DNA from: Thuidium tamariscinum | Taxonomy: Eukaryota > Streptophyta > Bryopsida > Hypnales > Thuidiaceae | Length of the DNA stretch: 64,000 nucleotides | Reading direction: 5' to 3' | Assembly: GCA_947034885.2 (NCBI GenBank) | Contig: OX344758.2 | Span: forward strand, 14,163,067 to 14,227,066 | Shown: in pieces, positions 57,830 through 64,000 of the stretch | Layout of the letters: every line of letters starts with the position of its first letter | Position numbering within the stretch: position 1 is the stretch's first letter | Program-made: the position numbers and the translations under genes | The notes under the pieces: generated by a model | Database searches by the model: none | What the model saw: only the letters and a program-made list of their open reading frames with translations | Told to the model about the DNA's origin: nothing

Positions 57830-60700
57830 ATGGCTATTCTCACAGTTGTAGTCCACTATGTGAGGTATGTGTCGATATGTGTTGATGAGGTAACAATAGT
57901 CGAGAATACATCCTAGGTGGGGGCTTATGTTTATGTCATGGAGTCATGAAATCCCACACCTATTCCATCTTTATTGTGTTTTTGATTGTCAAAATGCAAA
58001 TCATTTTAGAAATGTGATCATTCATTATCTATTTGGCAAGGGAGGTTTCTTAAGTGACCAAATTGCTAGTAAAGTTGTGTCATTTGGGATGGATAGTGTC
58101 TCTATATTTAAGTAATCTAAGACTAGGGTCACTACCTAGATTAGAAAAAAAATGGGCTCCATTTTGTCTTGAAGTCAATTGTACAAGTCATTGCGTCAAC
58201 CTAGTGGCTTAGACCCTCTCAAACTATCCAATGGTGTCTTGTTTGGAGGCCCTTTGTCATTCATTGTATGCTTATTTTTGCCACAGTTACAAATGACAGA
58301 GTAAATTAAAAAAATTGGCTAATTACATGGAAATTAAGGGTTTGAAAATGATGAAGGACATAGAGATTTGTTGGATTTTTATATCCATCCTAGTGCAACA
58401 AATCTTTTCATAATGCAAGACACTTCCTATAAAAATGGGCCTTGAAATGTCGAGGTGTGGTAGCAACAAGCCCAATGCTGTCATGACCACAAACTTTGAC
58501 TAGCTACCTTAGCAACATTGAGGTCTTACTATCCTTGTTGTGCTTCATTCCTTTGTTAAATTCAATCCATTGCCTAATCAAACTCTCATAGGTTAAAGAC
58601 GGGTGATTGCAAGAAACACTTGTACTATTTTCACTTACACGTTTTTTGTGACAAGTTTTTTGGCTATAACTTTTGTGTTCTAGCTCCAAATGACTCAAAA
58701 TTTATAGATAATATACTTATAACTATTATATATATTTTTTACTTTTTCAAGATTTTTCAAAAAAATTTACTATTTTTAATCAACCCCCGATATTTTGTCA
58801 CATTTTTCAATTTAGGGGTTTTTAGTACTATTTTGAAACCAAATAAACGAATTTTGAGAAGAAATTTTGAGAAGAAATTTTCTTAATATACTTGTAGCTA
58901 TTGACCAAATTAATTCCCAAAATAGTAAATTTTATGTGGTGTACAAGTCCACAAAAAGACCTTTGTACTGCTTGCATTTTGAAATGTATGAAACATTAAT
59001 TTGGTGCTTTTCTTTTTCAAATCTCATCACCAGAAAGTCTTCTCAAATAAAATTTAAATTTTTAGAAATTCATATTTCTTATTAATTTAAACATTGAAAT
59101 ATCTATTTTTTTCACCAGAATTCTATGTCTAAAATTCTAGTGAAGAAGATACACCTTTGACATTTTTCTTTTGTAAAAAATAAGAATTTTTTTTTTTAAA
59201 AATTAAAAAATTTTCCATTTGAGAAGACTTTTTGGTGATGAGATTTGAAAAAGAAAAACATCAAATTAATGTTTCATATGTTTCAAAATGCAAGCAACAC
59301 AAAGGTCTCTTTGAGTAATTCTACACTACATAAAATTAACTATTTTTTAAATTCCTTTGGTCAATAGCTACAAGTATATTAAGAAAACATCTTCTCCAAC
59401 TTTCAACTTAATTTGTTTTTTTGAGTTCAAAATAGTACTAAAACCCCCTAAATTAGAAAGTGTGACAAATTAACAAAATTGACTTTTAAATATTAAATGA
59501 ATTTTTGAATTTTTGAAAAATAAGGGTATCAATTGAAATCAAGATATCTAGAAATAGTTATTATTATTTTTTGCATTGAGTTTATAATTCAAAAGTTAGA
59601 ACCTTATTAAAGAAGTAAAAAAAAATGCAACAATTAGTACAAGTGTTTCTTGCAATCACCTAGACATATTTATTTGTGACTTCTTGCAATTGTAAAGTTT
59701 GCCAATTTGATTTGGCTAAGATATCTGTAGATGAATCTACAACATTTACTACACTTGAGTTCAAATGGTACCAAGAGCTTATTTCACGATCCTCAACTAC
59801 AAGTCCAATAGAATGGAGGGACATGCTTGAGAATAGCAATACTTCCCACCTGTTGTTCAATTTTGGTGCACATTTGTGTTTGTGTACTACCACTATAAGC
59901 TAATGGTTGATCACATTTTTGTGACACAAGAGTTTTTTAAGTGGGCTTAAGCTATCATCTAGTGGCAATTTACCTATAAAATACTTGTGATTTTATATTT
60001 TTAATATATTTTTTTAATTTTATATTTTTTGGGCTCACTCTATATTTATTTTCTTTGATTGTGTGATGATGTTTAGGACTCCAACAGGTGTGCTAGATTG
60101 AGGTTAATAGGTTATCACTCCACTTCATCTATATTGTAGATTGGCTTTCATTTATAAGTTTTTGGCTTCTTAATCTTGTAGTGACTGCTAAATTCGAAGG
60201 CATTGTAAGTGGTTGTATCTTTTGTCTGTGCATGTTGAATTGTTTCCTTATTCATTTTCTTTATCATTGGCTTATTCAATCAATTTCTTTTCAATTATTT
60301 TTGGTTTGTTGATTGTGTACTATAGTGTTGTGTGTTTACTATTTAGACATTCTATCTTCACTTGTTTTGAAATTTGGCGAGTGGCTTTTTGGACCGCTTT
60401 TTTACTTCATTGTTGCTGGCCCATCCAAGAGCACCCACTTTCTATCTACTCAGATGGTTAGGCGCTTCTCGTAGCAAGATTTTCTTGAGGCATTTGAAAT
60501 CATCTACCCTAGTATAGAAAGCAATCAAGGGTGGACAAGGGGTTTACTCACCTCTTGACAATTCTGAAAATTTTCTATTCTCACTAAAAATTGATTAATG
60601 AAAGCAAGCTATTGCATCAAGGTAGAACAACCTATATGGCACCTTAGTTGCTTCATGGCTTTGATCTTGATAAGCAAAAAAGGTTATGCAAAACCACAAT
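57830..60700 (+). pseudogene. Decayed hAT-like transposase (DUF4371/ZMYM-like), interrupted by a fold-back element
   Basis: Frames change repeatedly, but family-like blocks follow one another: ICVDEVTIVENTS then YVYVMES (about 57,870-57,950); FGKGGFLSDQIASKVVSFGM (58,040-58,095); KLSNGVLFGG (58,215-58,250); EIKGLKMMKDIEICWIF (58,330-58,380); YLSNIEVLLSLLCFIPLLNS (58,505-58,566). After the insertion come CNCKVCQFDLAKISVDES then FTTLEFKWYQELIS (59,685-59,790), then FLEAFEIIYPS (60,484-60,516). The order and wording agree with the hAT-like transposase family with 'KLVSFGADGASVFQG'-type motifs found in plant and animal genomes. Many stops and shifts make it non-functional. The amino-terminal and carboxy-terminal limits are approximate. 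The element at 58,602-59,660 splits it between two adjacent conserved blocks. Confidence 0.7.
58602..59660. mobile_element. 1,059-bp fold-back transposon-like element
   Basis: The left end GGTGATTGCAAGAAACACTT is exactly matched by the reverse complement of the right end AAGTGTTTCTTGCAATCACC, and the match continues through GTACTA. Further in, 'cttaatatacttgtagctattgacc' (58,880s) and 'gaaatgtatgaaacattaatttgg' (58,980s) pair with 59,240-59,390. The whole element is therefore a large imperfect hairpin centred near 59,130. No clean target duplication is visible (AGAC occurs near both sides). Coding capacity is absent. A similar terminal sequence, GTTGCAAGAAACACTT, occurs at 61,431, possibly a fragment of a second copy. 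Confidence 0.65.
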
Positions 60701-60818
60701 TAATGTGAGATAATTGTGATGTTGCTCGCTCTTCAGCCTCTCTTGTGAATCCAATGATTTTACTCTAGTAGAGCTTGTCCTAGTCTCGGCACTTGAAGAA
60801 ACTAATTTTTGAATAGTT

Positions 60819-61020
60819 AACTAGAAGAATCCCTTGTTTATCTAGACATGGGTTGTTTACCTAGACGTTCAATGTAGCAACCTCATGTTTTTTTGTCATT
60901 GAAGATGTTACAATAGACGTCAATGTTGACAGAAAAACATGAAGTTGCTACATTGAACGTCTAGGTAAACACCGTCAAGTTAGACAACCATGTCTAGATA
61001 AACAAGGGATTCTACTAGTG
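60819..61020. mobile_element. 202-bp MITE with CACTA-like ends, target duplication GTT
   Basis: The left end AACTAGAAGAATCCCTTGTT matches the reverse complement of the right end (CACTAGTAGAATCCCTTGTT). The arms share CCTAGACGTTCAATGTAGCA. GTT flanks both sides (60,816-60,818 and 61,021-61,023). Length and the aligned core (TTCAATGTAGCAAC versus TTCAATATAACAAC) show it belongs to the same family as 6,172-6,373. Confidence 0.75.
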
Positions 61021-61994
61021 GTTGAAGTTGGTGACAATTAGATGTTGTTTAGTATTGAAGTCCTTGGAGGATCAACCTTACTTCTCTATGCTAAAACTCT
61101 TCATATCTTGTGAGAGGAATAGGCTAGGGAAGCACTTGCCATTGGTTCATTTGGTTGTACGCATGTTTGGTCAACAATATTATTCATTGGAAAATTTTCT
61201 ATATAAGGTTGCTATTCACTTTTGGAAAAAAGAAGTGAAGATAGGTTGGCATAGAGATGTACATGTGATTTTTGTTGGCTTATCAATATCCTCTCTAATT
61301 GAGAAACTTTAGTTTTCATGAGATTAGGCTAGGATTTGGCCTCAAGATTGTTACTTTCTTTGACGTTGAGTTTATGGTTAGGACATGCTTCGCAATGCAC
61401 AATTGCATACTTGATGAAGATGGATGTGTCGTTGCAAGAAACACTTAACAATATTGGATCAAAATGGCTTTAGTAGTGGAGTATGTGACTTTTGGAATAG
61501 AAATTTTAAAAACAAAATAAAATATGTATAATTTGTAAAGCATTGAAAAACTAAGACGGGTGAAAATTTAACCCTACAAAATTTTATCTCTAAAAGTTAT
61601 GCTTTCTCAAAGAATAAATGAAAATGGACATTTTGATATTTGATTTTTTTTAAATAGTAAAAGATTCTAAAAATTCTTCCCCCAAAATATACTTCTTCTA
61701 ACTTAAAGGTGCTTCTTTTCAACCATTTTTCATCTCTAAGAAAATAAAATTGTGTTCTCTACACTTGCACAAAGGTAGCATTGCAAATTTGGCATCTTAT
61801 TCCTACAACAAGAAGGATTCATTTCCCTTGCTAGTGACACTTTTTTTTGTGCATATATCTTGTTTTTTATTCATGATCTGTTGTATGTACAACTGGTGTG
61901 AATTCTATGAGTGCTTTAGTTGTTTGGTTAATTGTTTGTGAAATTTGCAATGGTGAGAGCAATAGTTCATTGTTTTTGTCAATTGATAGTTTAA
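61021..61994. other. Intergenic; possible unassigned coding relic
   Basis: The plus-strand open frame 61,022-61,312 (96 codons) reads like protein (for example LGKHLPLVHLVVRMFGQQYY), but I cannot place it in a family. It may be a tail of the preceding transposase or another relic. The remainder is AT-rich with no feature. Confidence 0.3.
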
Positions 61995-63480
61995 CCCTTA
62001 AGTGCTAGAATCCTTCTGGAAGAGTGGAAATAGAAAGGAAACACAAAAATGCTTCAGTCACTTTACTGGCAAGTCAACGGAAATTGGGGGTGAAAGTAAC
62101 GTAGGATCTTCAGCCTTGTAATGACTACATCGCACCTGAAGAGAGATCAATCAAAAACAATCAACGGATACAAAGATTATGTAGTTTGACTGTGGAGGAA
62201 CAATCGTTGACTTCCACGGGCAGTGTTCATGTTGCACCTTGCGACATGATTTCGAATGACTTCACGGGTGTGGAAATTTTGTAAAAAATTCTCACGGTGA
62301 AGTACTCAATGTTGTCAATCCAAAGAGCCTCCCAGACCTCAAAGAGATATCACCCCGTATTGTCAATGCAGCTTGCAATCCAAGGGAGTGCACGACGAAG
62401 GCTTGCAGCAGAAGTTCTTCACGGATGACCACAGTTGACCGGAGACATCAATTGTAATTTCATGTGGCATACCTTTGTAATAGATTCCGTGTTTGTGTGC
62501 TGCCCCACTTAAAAATTTAGTTCTGTTGATGTCAATGTCCTTGATTTTGCGAGTGAACAAGAGCACCTAATCTTATAATACTATTTCGGAGAAAGAATGT
62601 GCTTTTCGGTCGTTTTGAATGTGGGAAATCAAATGTTGTCACTGTGAATGGAAGAATGTTCAGTTCCAGGGCGGAACGCAGGCATTGAAGTTCTTCCGCT
62701 ACTCTTGAGCACGAACAAACAAGTTTACAATGCCATAGTTGTGGATCCCCGATTGCAGTACTACTACAGGCCTGTTGGCCTGAATCTCCAGTTCTGAAAT
62801 TTGACTGTAACCGTCCCCACGCTCACTGCTTTCTACCTTGTGCTCGTAGTGTTTGGCACCTTCTCACCCTCCGTGGCCCCTGACCTTTCCCGCTCCTTCT
62901 TTGTTTACCAGTCTCATCGCCTCCATTGTCCTCATTCATGGGTGGCCCGAGCTTCCGGAAGAAGGTAATCTAGAGTGACGAGGGAGGGGGGCTTATACTT
63001 CAGGTGGTTTGATTGGGACGGTGCTTCCCTCGGTTACCTCCGACAATCCTCATGGTGTATTGCCAAGTGTAGGACTCTGTTGTGGCAAGAATGTGAGCTC
63101 GAGAATGTGAATGTGAGGCACAGATTGAGACACATAGAATGTGGCTTTTTAAATTGTAGAAGCCCGATCGAGGTTGACATCATCTACTAGTGTCATCATG
63201 AGTCTACCCGTCTAGCCCTGCACCTCATAAAATTTTTTAGCATCGCCTACTTTGCATCCCTCGGCAATCAAAATTTCTTCCACTTTCTAACACCTCTCAG
63301 CCTTTGCAATTTTGGAAAAATAATAACACATCATTGAGCACCGCCATTTCCAATTTCCTGTTAATAACTCTTGGCCGCTACTGCCAAAAAAATGATGGAT
63401 GAAAAACTGAGATTGGCTTTGAGATAATGACTTTCCCTTCTGTGCGTCATCCAGATTATGGACGCTAGCGCGCTTAAGGG
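61995..63480. mobile_element. 1,486-bp TTAA-flanked element with CCC...GGG ends
   Basis: TTAA (61,991-61,994) CCCTTAAGTGCTAG ... CTAGCGCGCTTAAGGG TTAA (63,481-63,484). Perfect 4-bp target duplication, short inverted ends beginning CCC. The body is distinctly GC-richer than its flanks, which fits a discrete insertion. Open frames inside (62,363-62,566 minus, 62,975-63,190 plus) are short and unrecognised, so it is non-autonomous, perhaps carrying captured genomic sequence. It resembles the piggyBac superfamily by target and ends only. Confidence 0.65.
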
Positions 63481-63663
63481 TTAAAGGATTCAATCAGTTA
63501 TTGATTGTATATATTAACAAAATTGACTGCCTCCATCAATGATGGATTGAACTTATGTTGGTTTGGAGCATTTGAAGGCTAAATTTGAACAAGCCGTGTA
63601 TCCTTGTATATTAGAAAACAAATTATTTGTTTATTTGGTAGAGATTCAATCTAAGCTACTTAA

Positions 63664-64000
63664 ACCCTAAAGGACCAAGACAATTTTCCTATCAAAAAAC
63701 ACTCACAATTGTGATTTCTATTGCATAGAGAAAAAACTTAGATTTATTTATTTATTTTTATTTTAAAAATTTTCATATCTAGCAACAAGATCTTACACTA
63801 GACTTATATATAAATGTTTTGAAGAAATTTCAAAAACTTTGACCTCCTAGATTGCAAGATATATGCATTTAAATTAAAGAAAACAAGTTTTTTGCACCTT
63901 AATTGATAAGATTTTTTTACTTTGAATTATTTTAATTAAAAAAATTTGCACTACTGATTTTTATTTTAAATTGTTTATAGTGAATAATAAAGTTGAAAAT
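63664..64000 (+). mobile_element. CCCTAAAGG/TTAA-family element, left end, runs off window
   Basis: TTAA (63,660-63,663) then ACCCTAAAGGACCAAGAC and the family block 'aaaaaacactcacaattgtgatttctattgcatagag', followed by 'ttgcaagatatatgcatttaaa'. The right end lies beyond the window. Confidence 0.55.

Noticed and set aside
1..64000. CRISPR array, rRNA or bacterial operon features
   Set aside because: The window is eukaryotic with spliced genes; the regular repeats present are minisatellites without spacer-repeat alternation.

Overview
This is a eukaryotic nuclear window, and a green-lineage (streptophyte or plant) genome is by far the best fit. The two large intron-rich genes encode plant-type proteins, introns are short GT-AG introns of mostly about 70-350 bp, and the intergenic DNA is AT-rich and full of DNA-transposon debris. 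A bryophyte or another early-diverging streptophyte is plausible, but the species cannot be fixed from the sequence alone.

Layout. 1-2.8 kb: a small two-exon minus-strand gene (161 aa) for a conserved protein with a C-terminal CxxC...HxxxC zinc knuckle, whose upstream side is a degenerate tandem repeat carrying AAACCCTA (telo-box-like) motifs. 2.9-11.7 kb: repeats, including a fold-back element, a decayed piggyBac-type transposase (minus strand), a 202-bp MITE inside it, and a 1.07-kb CACTA-type element with a perfect 3-bp target duplication. 11.8-23.0 kb: DNA polymerase alpha catalytic subunit, minus strand, 34 exons reconstructed, 1,558 codons in one continuous frame. About 0.5 kb upstream of its start lie two perfect E2F-type sites. 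23.8-29.1 kb: AT-rich intergenic DNA with MITEs and a perfect 61-bp-arm hairpin. 29.1-40.2 kb: exportin-1 (XPO1/CRM1), plus strand, 32 exons, 1,090 codons. The two genes are divergent, about 6.1 kb apart. 40.2-64 kb: no intact gene. This part holds several TTAA-flanked elements with CCC...GGG ends, a GC-richer block with minisatellites (about 48.7-52.7 kb), and a decayed hAT-like transposase (57.8-60.7 kb) interrupted by a 1.06-kb fold-back element.

The host genes are housekeeping genes: replication initiation by pol alpha-primase, and nuclear export. The most distinctive content is the transposon archaeology. There are at least three groups of non-autonomous elements with piggyBac-type hallmarks (TTAA target site, CCC...GGG ends), and the remains of a piggyBac transposase lie in the same window. 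piggyBac elements are, to my knowledge, seldom reported from plants. Exon boundaries were derived by eye from splice signals, phase and family conservation, and both long reading frames close without a frameshift.
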